From Palsa-147 sp036513895 (GTDB lineage Bacteria > Acidobacteriota > Terriglobia > Acidiferrales > UBA7541): 35,954 nucleotides of DNA. Shown piece by piece: positions 26,278 to 34,969 of this stretch. The notes under the pieces are model-generated. The model made no database searches, was not told the DNA's origin, and was given only the letters and a program-made list of their open reading frames with translations. How positions within the stretch are numbered: position 1 is the first letter of the stretch; each line of letters begins with the position of its first letter. The translations under genes and the position numbers were made by a program. The stretch spans positions 1-35,954 of the forward strand of contig DATBYF010000100.1 of assembly GCA_036513895.1 (NCBI GenBank). The letters run 5' to 3'.

Positions 26278-27441
26278 TTAGGAAAGTCTGCCGAGAGCCC
26301 GCTCGACGCGTTCTCGCAATCCTCGTAAACGCGCCACCGGCTCGTTCGAAAAAACTAACCGTACAAAGCGGTCGCTGCGTTCCGATCCCCAATTTTTCAT
26401 CGGTGTAGCCGCAATCTGACCGCGCTCCATCAAGCGCTTGCTGGCTTCCGCGCTCGCGATGCCGAATGGTTCCGCATCGAGAAGCACTGACCAGCCTCCG
26501 CTGCACGGCATGAGCGGCAGTGATTTCAATTCTTCACGAATGCAATCGAGCCGCGCCTGCCATTCCGTAACGGCGGCTCGAAACGACGCTTCGCCATCGC
26601 GCAAAGCAGCTGCCGCCGCGCGTTGCGCGATTCCCACCTGGCATACCACATTCGAAATGCACACGAGCCCGATGTCTCGCATCGTCTCGGTCGGCCCGAC
26701 AATCCAACCCACGCGCCAGCCGATCATCCGCTGTTCCTTTGATACCGTGCCCACCGTGATTGTGCGCCGCGCCATTCCATCAAGCGATCCCGGATGAAAA
26801 TGTGCGGCGCCGTCGTAGAGGATCCGCTCCATCGCCGCGTTGTAAATCATCCACGCGTCGGCGGCCATGCACGCCTCCGCAACTGCTTCCCACTCGCTGC
26901 GATTGAGCACGGCGCCGGAAGGCATCGAGGGACTCATCATCAAAAATGCGCGCGTTCGCTTTGTGACGGCGCGTCGCAGCGCATCGAGATCGAGGCGCCA
27001 CGCTCCATTCGTCGCGTAGAACGGCACAAATACGGGAATTCCTCCCGCAAGCCGCACGCGATTGATAAGGCCAACGTAGATTGGATCCGTCATCACGACT
27101 TCGTCGCCCGGATTCAGAAGGGCCAATAGCGTGTTCAGAATTCCGGCGCAACCGCCCGCAGTGATGATGCACTGCCGCTGCCAGTCATATTCCACGCCGG
27201 ATAGTCCGGCGACGTGCTCGGTCGCGGCCATGCGAAGTTCGTTCGCGCCAAAAAACGGCAAGTAACTGTTCGCGCTGTCCGCATCCACTTCATCTCTCGA
27301 GATCGCCACAGCCGCTTCGGGCGGGCGCACGTCCGTATCGAGATTTTCGAGACGCAGCACATCCGGAGCCGCGGCGTCGGCAAGTTCCGCCGTCGCGTCA
27401 ACGCCGATTCCGACGAGATGCTCCACGCGTTCAACAGTCAT
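26278..27441 (-). CDS. Class I/II PLP aminotransferase homologue with altered cofactor-contact residues
   Basis: 387 residues. ATG 27441 is preceded by GGAGG at 7-base spacing; the frame is open for another 118 codons upstream, but that part is not protein-like. The fold is type I: ITAGGCAGILNTLLALLNPGDEV, GWRVGWIVGP, and Schiff-base Lys235 in TVGTVSKEQRMIGWR. The C-terminal substrate Arg is in DRFVRLVFSN. The other cofactor contacts differ. Where aspartate aminotransferase has Asn194 (NNPTG), this has Met173 (SMPSG). Where it has Asp222 and Tyr225 (DEIY), this has Asn201 and Met204 (YNAAMER). Spacing between these positions matches the family (28 and 34 residues). It may be a specialised or weakened aminotransferase, or an enzyme of different chemistry. 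No substrate can be assigned. Confidence 0.88.
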   Translation of the reverse strand: MTVERVEHLVGIGVDATAELADAAAPDVLRLENLDTDVRPPEAAVAISRDEVDADSANSYLPFFGANELRMAATEHVAGLSGVEYDWQRQCIITAGGCAGILNTLLALLNPGDEVVMTDPIYVGLINRVRLAGGIPVFVPFYATNGAWRLDLDALRRAVTKRTRAFLMMSPSMPSGAVLNRSEWEAVAEACMAADAWMIYNAAMERILYDGAAHFHPGSLDGMARRTITVGTVSKEQRMIGWRVGWIVGPTETMRDIGLVCISNVVCQVGIAQRAAAAALRDGEASFRAAVTEWQARLDCIREELKSLPLMPCSGGWSVLLDAEPFGIASAEASKRLMERGQIAATPMKNWGSERSDRFVRLVFSNEPVARLRGLRERVERALGRLS

Positions 27442-27704
27442 ACGACAACCTCCGAGCGGGCCAATATTACGCAACGCGGTGCAGCGCGCACAACTTCGAA
27501 ACGCATCGCTGGCCTCGATACGCATTTTCGATTCGCGTGCGCCGAATCGGAACTTCCGTACCATTGACCATCGCGCGCTCGCTTCATAACATGGACTCAC
27601 GGCGCGAAATCGCGCCACGGCCGCAGTTTTGCCCGCCGGAACTCGTTCCGCTTCAATCGTCGCGGCGAGATCCAAATTTCGAAATCCATTGGAGTCTAAG
27701 CCCC

Positions 27705-28157
27705 ATGCCCACGCCTCCTTCAGCCCCAGCATCCGCGTCAGCCGCAGTGACGAGAAACGCAACCGGGAATGCGGTCGCGCAAACTCATGCGGCAATTCAG
27801 GGAATGCCGCAAGTGAACACGATTGCCGAAGAACGCCGACGAGGGCGTCGCGTTCTCCTGCGCATCCGGGCCAACGTCCACGTCATGCTAAAAGGAAAGG
27901 AAGAAACGCTGGAGGTCACCACACTCAGCGTGAATCCTGCGGGCGCGATGCTCGTTTGTCCAAAAAATCTTACCGCGCAGACGCAATTCCTGCTCCAGCA
28001 TGCCGCGACGAAGCAAACGATTCCATGCCGCGTCGTTTCCGCGGCGAAACAGGTGCAGGATGGCTTTCACGTGCCGATTTCGTTCGATGACCCTGCGCCC
28101 AATTTTTGGAAGATCGATTTTCCGCCCGAGGACTGGAAGCCGCACGACGATATGTAG
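27705..28157 (+). CDS. PilZ-like domain protein
   Basis: 150 residues. ATG 27705 is chosen (GGAG about 10 bases upstream); the frame continues upstream to 27537. The first 40 residues are Ala/Pro/Thr-rich. The PilZ-like domain starts at about 42 with EERRRGRRV (Arg-rich, RxxxR at 44-48), as in c-di-GMP-binding PilZ proteins. It continues through TTLSVNPAGAMLVCP and CRVVSAAKQVQDGFHVPISFDD. The second binding motif is usually D/NxSxxG; here it is SxNxxG (75-80), so c-di-GMP binding is uncertain. It is divergent from the aminotransferase gene. Confidence 0.72.
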   Translation: MPTPPSAPASASAAVTRNATGNAVAQTHAAIQGMPQVNTIAEERRRGRRVLLRIRANVHVMLKGKEETLEVTTLSVNPAGAMLVCPKNLTAQTQFLLQHAATKQTIPCRVVSAAKQVQDGFHVPISFDDPAPNFWKIDFPPEDWKPHDDM

Positions 28158-28236
28158 GCCGCCCGGCTAATTTGAGCCCTTGCCGGCATAATCGAAAGCA
28201 GCGAAAAACGGAGATTCGCGTCCGTGCGTGGACGAC

Positions 28237-29190
28237 TCAGGAGTGGAACGGCAGATTTGCGAGATCCAGATTGCCGCCCGATAAGATGATCCCAACGCGT
28301 TTGCCGCGCGCGTCAATCTTTTTTAAGAGTGCGGGAGCCGCTGCGACGGCGGCCGAAGGCTCAATCACGATCTTCATCCGTTCCCAGATCAACCGCATCG
28401 CCTCGACAATGTCGGCTTCGCTTACAGGCACGATTTCGTCAACGCGTTCGCGCAGAATCGAAAATGTCAGCGGGCAGAGCGTCGCGCGCAAGCCATCGGC
28501 GATCGTTTCCGATTTCGCAGCTGGTTCAAGTTTGCCGCTCTCCATCGAGCGGTAAGCGTCGTCCGCGTTATTCGGCTCGCACCCGATAACACGAATCTTC
28601 GGTCGCAATTCTTTCGCTGCAATTGCGGTTCCGCTCAGCAGGCCTCCTCCGCTTACGGGAGCCATCAAGAGATCAAGATCCGGAGTTTGTTCCAGAATTT
28701 CGAGTGCAACAGTTCCTTGCCCCGCAATCACGCGCAAATTATCGTAGGGATGAACGAGCGTGGCTCCAGTCTTTTCTAATATCTCTTTCGCAGTGGATTC
28801 GCGCGCAGCAAGAGTCGGCTCACATTCAGTGATTTGTCCGCCGTAAGAGCGCACGGCCGCTTTCTTCGTTTCTGGCGCGTTCGACGGCATCACGATCCAC
28901 GCCGGAATGCCTCGTTTGCCAGCCGCGCGTGCCAGCGCCGCAGCGTGATTGCCCGAAGAGTGAGTCACAACGCCGCCCTTCGCCTCTTCCTCCGTAAGCG
29001 AGAGAACGGCATTCGTTGCGCCGCGGATTTTGAACGAGCCTGTTTTCTGGAAGTTTTCACATTTGAAATAAAGCCGCGCGCCGGTGAGTTCGTTTAACGC
29101 CGAGGAAGTGAGCACCAAAGTGCGGTGAATCTGCGGCGCGATACGTTCGTGAGCCGCGCGAATCGTTGTTAAATCGGGACCGGAAGGCAT
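28237..29190 (-). CDS. Serine racemase / threonine dehydratase-like PLP enzyme
   Basis: 317 residues, ATG 29190, two bases after the stop of the upstream propeller gene, so probably the last gene of that transcript. It is a fold-type II PLP enzyme: Schiff-base Lys54 in FQKTGSFKIRGA, SSGNH at 78-82, and a phosphate-binding glycine loop SGGGLLSG (180-187). The metal-site triad of serine racemases is present as Glu205, Ala209 and Asp211 in CEPNNADDA. Ser79 occupies the place of the re-face acid/base serine. There is no C-terminal ACT domain, so it is not a feedback-regulated biosynthetic IlvA. Likely activities are L-Thr/L-Ser dehydration, serine racemisation, or both. Sequence alone does not separate these. 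Confidence 0.9.
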   Translation of the reverse strand: MPSGPDLTTIRAAHERIAPQIHRTLVLTSSALNELTGARLYFKCENFQKTGSFKIRGATNAVLSLTEEEAKGGVVTHSSGNHAAALARAAGKRGIPAWIVMPSNAPETKKAAVRSYGGQITECEPTLAARESTAKEILEKTGATLVHPYDNLRVIAGQGTVALEILEQTPDLDLLMAPVSGGGLLSGTAIAAKELRPKIRVIGCEPNNADDAYRSMESGKLEPAAKSETIADGLRATLCPLTFSILRERVDEIVPVSEADIVEAMRLIWERMKIVIEPSAAVAAAPALLKKIDARGKRVGIILSGGNLDLANLPFHS

Positions 29191-29192
29191 GG

Positions 29193-31499
29193 TCAGCGGG
29201 TGATAGTGAACGTAGTCTTCGCGCTCGCCGAATTTTCGTATCGATTGCTTGCGCGTACCGAAATCGTGTGTTCGCCCGCCGGGAGATTGTGAAGCACGAT
29301 CTCGTATGACTCCTGGAGAGAGTCCGATAGCGATCCCTTGGGGAAAATCACGCTCCAGTCGGCGCTGTCAACGCTGTATTCGGCGAGTTCGATCGTGCTG
29401 CTCGGATCGTGAACATCAAACGACAGCGTCACGTCGCCGCGCGCGCCGGCGTCCGGATGCGCGCTGATGTGCTCGATAGCCGGCGGAGTATTATCCACGT
29501 CGAAGCGATCGCTCACGCGCTCGGTCGTCAGGGCCCGGTCAGCGGGGTTCGATGGAGCGTCCGAGGCCACGATTTTCAAGTAGTACGCGCCATCGGGGAG
29601 CGTTGTCGCGTCCCAGGAATAATAGTGCTGCTCGACTTTTTCCTTCAGCGGCCGCCAATTTTTTTCGCCTTCGCCGCGGATGTATACGCCGAAGGTCAAA
29701 TCGTCATCGTTGTCGTCGTGGCTCGACCACATCACGCTGCGATAGCCTTTTTGCTCAAATCCTTGCGGCGGAATTTCCACTTTCGTTGGTTTTGGAATGT
29801 CCGACGACGTTGGAGTGGATGGAGCCGATGGATTGTAGGCAGGCGGAATTCGAAGCTGGAAAGGCATGGGTGTGCCCACTCCGCCTACCGGAGTCACGAA
29901 ACCTTGCACGCGAATGCCGGGGCTCTGAACAATCACACTGTCAATTACAGGCGCGACGTTCTTAGGCAGATACGCCAGATTCACCCACGAAATATTCGGC
30001 GTTCCTCTGCCATCGGATTCGCGGAACACCACTTTCCACTGCACAAATCGCGCTGGTGGGCACGTCACTGTGTCTCCGCCCGCATTCGAGTACGGTCCTG
30101 CCCAATCGCTCCAATTTTCTCCAGGCCGCGACGTATTTCCCGATCGAACATAAAAAGACACTTTGCCCGACGCGACTCCGTTCTCGCCCCACCACGTCAG
30201 CTTGCCCCACTGCGAGAAAATCTTGGCGTCGAATGCTTCCGATTCATACGAGCCGTCTTTTTCCTGCCCGGGGCCAAGCACGAATACTTTGCCCGGGTTC
30301 GCCGTCGCCACATAGACGGCGCCGCCTGCACCGGGAACCAACGCAGTCACTTGGTCGGAGGCCGCGCTTGCAGTGATTGAAAATATTCTTTGGCCCTCGA
30401 GCTCAATCACATTGCCGTGATTGCCAGTGCCGAGCAGCAATTTTCCGTCGCTCGCGAAGCCGAGCGCGTAGACGGCATCATCCCTCGAGCTCCATAGCGA
30501 CTCCGGCGATCCATCGGGCGCAATGTGTAAGACCTCACCGCCGCCGGTCACAGAAGGAAAAAAGGGAACCGGAGCAGCCGCCGTGATGGGCACCTGCGCT
30601 TCGATGGTCACCTGCCCTCCGCCCGTTGAAATCTGGGCCTGCGGCGTGGACTGAACAATCACCGGCGGCGGAACGGATGGCGCTGTCTTCGGTTTTTCGC
30701 CAATCGCCGCCGCGTAGATGTTTCCTTTCGCGTCATCAAGCAGCGCTGTCACCTCTTTTTTGTCGGTCTCGTAGAGGACGAACGCGTGTCCCCCCACCGG
30801 AACAGCTGCTCCGTTTTTTGTCGCCACATCAACGCGCAGAATCAATCCGTCGGGGTCCGTGCCCACCAGCAAGTTGCCCTTGCCGTCCACAGCGATCGAT
30901 CGCGCGTGCCGCTCGTCAGTCTTAAAGAAAAGCTGCCCTTTGCCATCCGGACCGACAGCGAATACTTCGCCTTTATCGCCAGTGCCCACAAATAGCGTTC
31001 CATGCGAATCAATCGCGAGAGCCCAGATGTACTTTGTCTTAGGCTCAAAAAAAACGCTCTTCTGCCCGTCGGATGTGACTTTGTAAACTTTTCCGTCAGG
31101 CGACGTCCCGACGTACAAATTATCTTTGGCATCGAAAAGAATCGCTTGCGCGGAAAGCTCCTGCGATTCGAACACCGTCGTCGCGGTCCCGTGCTCATCG
31201 AAACGAACGACCTTCGCATTCGAGCCGCCCGCCGCAAACAATCGCCCGCGCGAATCGAGCCGCACTTGCCACAGATAAGCCAGGTTGGGATCGGCGAACT
31301 GCGCGAAATGAGGAGCCGGCGCGAGCCACCCATCGCTTCTCAGCGCCACCCCCTTCCGCGTGCCTTTCTCGAAATCCGCGTAGTCCGTCTGCCGCCAGAA
31401 TCGCGTGTGCTCGGCGTTCGCCGAGTTCGAGATCGCTAGAATTCCTCCGATGGCGCCAATGGCCGCCAGCAAGCACACCGCGCACATTCGTAATTTCAT
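29193..31499 (-). CDS. Secreted beta-propeller protein with C-terminal Ig/Fn-like domains
   Basis: 768 residues from ATG 31499; a TTG one codon upstream is also possible because GGAG is nearer to it. A signal peptide (about 1-29, ending SANA) is followed by roughly 350 residues of propeller blades. The repeated pattern has a variable first part, then GxLFVGT or similar: DSRGRLFAAGGSN, DAKDNLYVGTSPDGKVYKV, DSHGTLFVGTGDKGEVFAV, DGKGNLLVGTDPDGLILRV, ASDGKLLLGTGNHGNVIEL. A Pro/Ser/Thr-rich part (about 550-580) leads to Ig/fibronectin-like domains, the last starting at DNTPPAIEHISAH. No enzymatic motif is visible. It sits 57 bases after the S55-like gene and 2 bases before the racemase-like gene, suggesting one transcript. 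Function is unknown; it is probably a binding or scaffold protein outside the inner membrane. Confidence 0.85.
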   Translation of the reverse strand: MKLRMCAVCLLAAIGAIGGILAISNSANAEHTRFWRQTDYADFEKGTRKGVALRSDGWLAPAPHFAQFADPNLAYLWQVRLDSRGRLFAAGGSNAKVVRFDEHGTATTVFESQELSAQAILFDAKDNLYVGTSPDGKVYKVTSDGQKSVFFEPKTKYIWALAIDSHGTLFVGTGDKGEVFAVGPDGKGQLFFKTDERHARSIAVDGKGNLLVGTDPDGLILRVDVATKNGAAVPVGGHAFVLYETDKKEVTALLDDAKGNIYAAAIGEKPKTAPSVPPPVIVQSTPQAQISTGGGQVTIEAQVPITAAAPVPFFPSVTGGGEVLHIAPDGSPESLWSSRDDAVYALGFASDGKLLLGTGNHGNVIELEGQRIFSITASAASDQVTALVPGAGGAVYVATANPGKVFVLGPGQEKDGSYESEAFDAKIFSQWGKLTWWGENGVASGKVSFYVRSGNTSRPGENWSDWAGPYSNAGGDTVTCPPARFVQWKVVFRESDGRGTPNISWVNLAYLPKNVAPVIDSVIVQSPGIRVQGFVTPVGGVGTPMPFQLRIPPAYNPSAPSTPTSSDIPKPTKVEIPPQGFEQKGYRSVMWSSHDDNDDDLTFGVYIRGEGEKNWRPLKEKVEQHYYSWDATTLPDGAYYLKIVASDAPSNPADRALTTERVSDRFDVDNTPPAIEHISAHPDAGARGDVTLSFDVHDPSSTIELAEYSVDSADWSVIFPKGSLSDSLQESYEIVLHNLPAGEHTISVRASNRYENSASAKTTFTITR

Positions 31500-31526
31500 C
31501 AAACCCGCTGCTCCTTCATTTACGGA

Positions 31527-31567
31527 AATTCACTTCACGGAATCTCTTTATGGAATTCACTTCACGG
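31527..31567. repeat. 14-bp direct repeat at the S55/propeller junction
   Basis: AATTCACTTCACGG occurs at 31527-31540 and again at 31554-31567. The second copy contains the stop codon of the S55-like gene. It looks like a small local duplication that lengthened the intergenic gap. Confidence 0.6.
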
Positions 31568-33458
31568 TGATGGTAAGCGCTCGCTGCCCCGCAATCACTT
31601 GATTCATCGCCACGGACCATTCGCCCGCCGCCGATTGGCCTAATAGCCGCGCGGCGCCCGGATTGCGGCGCTGATCCATGATATTGATTTCCGAAAGCGG
31701 CACATTGGGAAGCTCTTTATCCTCGACCAGCAGAGTCGGCGTCGGTTGCATCAGCGCGGCATAGAGACGATCGTTGTGCCTCTCGCGGTTCATCATCGCC
31801 ACAAGTTCATCGAGGCCGGCAAGCTGCGAAGGCGCGCCAAACGGCTGCGTCATTCGGTTAAGCGTTTCGCCGTCTGACACCAGCAATTCCATCGGCCCGC
31901 GCGCGGACTGCAGCGGAATCGTGATCGGAATTTCCTGAATGAAGGGAGAGCCGCGATAAGGTCGCAACAGAACCTTCACGCCAATCGTTTCGCCAGGCTC
32001 GACTTCACTCTTTTCGCTCCACGCGCTTTCAATCGTCGCGGAGCGATGCTCGGGAAGACTCGTCACCCGCAGCGAAATCTTGTCAATCTTCGGCGGCTCG
32101 TACGGATTGGTGTAAATCTCGCTGAAAGTCCGCAGCACCGCAAACGCAATCTGCAAGCCGCTCGGCGCGCCAGAATCCTGCGGCGCAAAAAAATCTTCCA
32201 GCTTCACCGACCCATGACCCCTCACATCAATCGCACCACTCAGTTGCAGCGTGGTGCCCTCGGTGTACGCCGTATTCCCCGAAATCCCATTCAACGCGGA
32301 AACTGCAACAAGCAGCGGCGTGAGCTGCCGCAGTTCCGCCACTTCGAAATGAAAACGCTTCTCCTCTTGCGGCGTCGCAATCGAAACATCCATCGGAATC
32401 ATCCGCGGTCCCGCCCCTAGGCGCCCCATCACCGCCGTCGTTCGATCTTCCGTAAGCGTTCCGATCACGCTTCCGCTGCTCATGATTTTCGTGGATGCCA
32501 TCGAAGAATTCAGCGTCATCACCACGTGCCCGCGCGTCAGTGGAATCGATACATCGCCAAAGCTGAACAGCGGATGCCCGCACGCGAACACGCGGTCGCC
32601 CACAATCGCCGTCACCGTGCAACCCGCGTCGAGCGAAAGATCGCCGCCCACCAATTCCATGCCCACCATGTCGCCGGGCTTCAATTTCGCATCTTCCGGC
32701 GAGGGAGCCGCCTTGCCGCCCACCATCGCCGTCATTCCCAGCGCGCTGAACTGGCTCGCGAATTGCGCGATAGTCTCCGGATATACGCCGGTCATGATCA
32801 GCGGCGTTTCAATCGGCACCAGGAAGCTGCCAGCATCAAGCGAAGCGCGTCGCGCAAGTTCGGGCGAAACTGGAATTCGCGGCGCAGAAAATCCAGCAGA
32901 CATCGTCGCCCATTGCGTTGCGTCGGGGCTCGATGCAGGGTTGGGTGCGGGATTCGGAGCAATGTTCGGTGAGTAAGAAGTAGCCGGTAATTTTGCCGTG
33001 CCGTCTGCCGGAAGTGCGTTGTTGATGTCGTACATGTTCGCAATAGGCGTCACACCGCCAATCGCTTCTTTCGTGAACATTCCCAATTTCAGCGACAGCG
33101 CACCCGCCAGCTTCCCATTGATAAAAACCGGGCTGCCGCTCATGCCCGCCACAACGCCCGAATGTTCCGGCTTATCGCCCAATAATTGAACGAGAATTAC
33201 GTCCACCTTCGGACCCAGCGCATTATGAAGCACGCCAATCACGGTCAGATCCATGGGCTCGACAGTGTCGCCGCTGAAAATCGTGTACGCGACACCCTTC
33301 ATGCCAGGCTGAATCTGATCAATCGGCAGGGTTGTGTCCTGCGAAGTCGCGTCCTGCGAGATTGCGTTCAACAAGGTCCCGTCATCCGCGGCAGGCAGCG
33401 ATACAGCGGTAGTCAGAAGCAACACCACGGTTAAGGCTAGGAAGAACCGGTTTCGCAT
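31557..33458 (-). CDS. SpoIVB-type (S55-like) peptidase domain protein, secreted
   Basis: 633 residues. ATG 33458 is chosen because it starts a clean signal peptide (MRNRFFLALTVVLLLTTA, cleavage near LPA-AD at about 24); an in-frame ATG 14 codons earlier adds only a poor leader. The N-terminal part reads PGMKGVAYTIFSGD, then GVVAGMSGSPVFINGKLAGALS with the putative nucleophile Ser107. This is the strong match to peptidase S55/SpoIVB. The middle holds GDRVFACGHPLFSFGDVSIP with His295. The C-terminal third is beta-rich and Pro-containing. In B. subtilis SpoIVB the conserved His precedes the Ser; here the order is reversed. Proteolytic activity is therefore plausible but not demonstrated. It heads the apparent three-gene transcript with the propeller and racemase-like genes. 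Confidence 0.85.
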   Translation of the reverse strand: MRNRFFLALTVVLLLTTAVSLPAADDGTLLNAISQDATSQDTTLPIDQIQPGMKGVAYTIFSGDTVEPMDLTVIGVLHNALGPKVDVILVQLLGDKPEHSGVVAGMSGSPVFINGKLAGALSLKLGMFTKEAIGGVTPIANMYDINNALPADGTAKLPATSYSPNIAPNPAPNPASSPDATQWATMSAGFSAPRIPVSPELARRASLDAGSFLVPIETPLIMTGVYPETIAQFASQFSALGMTAMVGGKAAPSPEDAKLKPGDMVGMELVGGDLSLDAGCTVTAIVGDRVFACGHPLFSFGDVSIPLTRGHVVMTLNSSMASTKIMSSGSVIGTLTEDRTTAVMGRLGAGPRMIPMDVSIATPQEEKRFHFEVAELRQLTPLLVAVSALNGISGNTAYTEGTTLQLSGAIDVRGHGSVKLEDFFAPQDSGAPSGLQIAFAVLRTFSEIYTNPYEPPKIDKISLRVTSLPEHRSATIESAWSEKSEVEPGETIGVKVLLRPYRGSPFIQEIPITIPLQSARGPMELLVSDGETLNRMTQPFGAPSQLAGLDELVAMMNRERHNDRLYAALMQPTPTLLVEDKELPNVPLSEINIMDQRRNPGAARLLGQSAAGEWSVAMNQVIAGQRALTITVK

Positions 33459-33605
33459 AAATTTTGATGATACCCGTGCCACCGAAGCGGCGCAAACCAT
33501 CGTTTCAGTTGGGTTAGATGCCGGTTACCCTGATTCAGTTCCTTGGGCACGCCAAACTACGTCGAACGAATTGGAGTTCGTCGCCAACCTGCTAGAATTC
33601 CATGC

Positions 33606-34898
33606 GTGAGCAAAGCGAAGATCGAGCCCGCGAAGAAGATTGACGGTGTCGTCGAGCTTCCCGGCGACAAATCCATCTCCCACCGCTACGCAATTCTCTC
33701 AGCGATCGCCGAGGGGGCGAGCGAAATCCGCAATTATTCCGTCGCAGCCGATTGCCAGAGCACCCTCGATTGTCTTAGACGTCTGGGAATCGAAATTGAA
33801 TCGCGCGGTCACACAATTCGTGTCTCCGGCAAAGGCTTGCGCGGCCTGAAAGAGCCACGGCGTTCGCTCGATGCCGGCAATTCCGGCACCACGATGCGCC
33901 TTCTCACCGGTGTCCTCGCCGGGCAATCTTTCTCTTCGACGATTACCGGCGATGGTTCGTTACGCCGCAGGCCGATGCGCCGGATTCTCGATCCGCTTTC
34001 CGCCATGGGTGCGAAAATCGCGGCACAAGAAGGCGGTCTCGCGCCTCTCGAAATCCAGGGGACGCTGTTGCATTCGATTGACTACACGCCTCCAATCGCG
34101 AGCGCACAAGTGAAATCCGCGATTCTCCTCGCCGGACTTTACGCCGAAGGCGAAACTACAATTCACGAATCCGTTGCCACTCGCGATCATCTCGAGCTCG
34201 CCCTGCGCGAATTTGGCGCGCGCGTAGTCGCCGCAAAGGGTGTCGTTCGAATTGAAGGCGGCCCTCGTCTCGAAGGCCGAGTCCTAACTGTTCCTGGCGA
34301 TCTCTCCGCCGCCGTTTTCTTCATCGCCGCCGCGCTGATTCTGCCCGGCTCGAACGTCATCATTCACGACGTCGGCCTCAATCCCACGCGCACGCGAGTC
34401 CTCGACTTTCTCATTTCCATCGGCGGGCCGATTCATGTCGCATCGTTGCAGAGCCGCGATGGCGAACTCGTCGGCGATCTATCCGTGCGCCACGCGCCTC
34501 TCGCCGGCGGCGCAATTTCAGGCGCGCAGGTAGCTGAAATGATTGACGAATTGCCGATGCTCGCGGCCCTCGGCCCATTCACGGAGCAGGGAATCGAGAT
34601 TCGCGGCGCTCAAGAACTGCGCGTGAAAGAAAGCGATCGCGTCTCTGCCCTTGCGGAATCGCTCGCTCGAATGGGGGCGCGTGTCGAAGAATTTCCCGAT
34701 GGATTGCGTGTCGAAGGACGCGCCGCCGGAAAATTGCATGGCGCAAAGATTGATCCCCGCGGCGACCATCGTATCAGCATGGCGCTGGCCATCGCCGCCC
34801 TCGGCGCCGAAGGAACAACGGTGATTCAGGACGCCGAATGCGCCGCCGTTTCTTTCCCCAATTTCTTTACAACGATCGACCGAATGCTCGAGCGCTAG
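33606..34898 (+). CDS. aroA: 3-phosphoshikimate 1-carboxyvinyltransferase (EPSP synthase)
   Basis: 430 residues. GTG 33606 is selected because the protein then starts in register with the family (SKAKIEPAKKIDGVVELPGD is the first strand); it has no strong ribosome-binding site. It transfers the enolpyruvyl group of PEP to shikimate-3-phosphate in the chorismate pathway. Motifs: LPGDKSISHRYAI with Lys22, LDAGNSGTTMRLLTG (glycine-rich PEP loop, about 89-103), RRRPMRRILDPL, SAQVKSAILLAGLYA, IDELPMLAALGPF, KESDR and GDHRISMALAIA. The RLLTG ending, rather than the RPL of E. coli, resembles class II enzymes such as that of Bacillus. It is divergent from the S55-like gene, with 147 bases between starts. 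No other shikimate genes are adjacent. Confidence 0.96.
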   Translation: MSKAKIEPAKKIDGVVELPGDKSISHRYAILSAIAEGASEIRNYSVAADCQSTLDCLRRLGIEIESRGHTIRVSGKGLRGLKEPRRSLDAGNSGTTMRLLTGVLAGQSFSSTITGDGSLRRRPMRRILDPLSAMGAKIAAQEGGLAPLEIQGTLLHSIDYTPPIASAQVKSAILLAGLYAEGETTIHESVATRDHLELALREFGARVVAAKGVVRIEGGPRLEGRVLTVPGDLSAAVFFIAAALILPGSNVIIHDVGLNPTRTRVLDFLISIGGPIHVASLQSRDGELVGDLSVRHAPLAGGAISGAQVAEMIDELPMLAALGPFTEQGIEIRGAQELRVKESDRVSALAESLARMGARVEEFPDGLRVEGRAAGKLHGAKIDPRGDHRISMALAIAALGAEGTTVIQDAECAAVSFPNFFTTIDRMLER

Positions 34899-34923
34899 CC
34901 ATTCAGTTCCTCGCGCCGGCCTG

Positions 34924-34969
34924 CCCTGAGTTTTCGAAGGGCATCCTGTTTACCCTGAGCCTCGAAGGG
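34924..34969. repeat. Pair of CCCTGAG...CGAAGGG palindromic repeats
   Basis: Two closely spaced imperfect palindromes lie just after the aroA stop: CCCTGAGTTTTCGAAGGG at 34924-34941 and CCCTGAGCCTCGAAGGG at 34953-34969. They match the general form of a dispersed palindrome seen in many bacterial genomes (CCCTGAG...TCGAAGGG). They could form a 3'-end structure for the aroA mRNA. Confidence 0.6.

Noticed and set aside
27442..27795. 118-codon upstream extension of the aminotransferase frame
   Set aside because: A well-placed GGAGG precedes ATG 27441. The upstream residues are Arg/Ala-rich, unlike the family, and overlap the divergent promoter and PilZ region.
29409..30380. 323-codon open frame antisense to the secreted propeller gene
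   Set aside because: The product is His/Arg-rich and lacks any recognisable domain or ribosome-binding site; the sense gene has a signal peptide and clear repeats.
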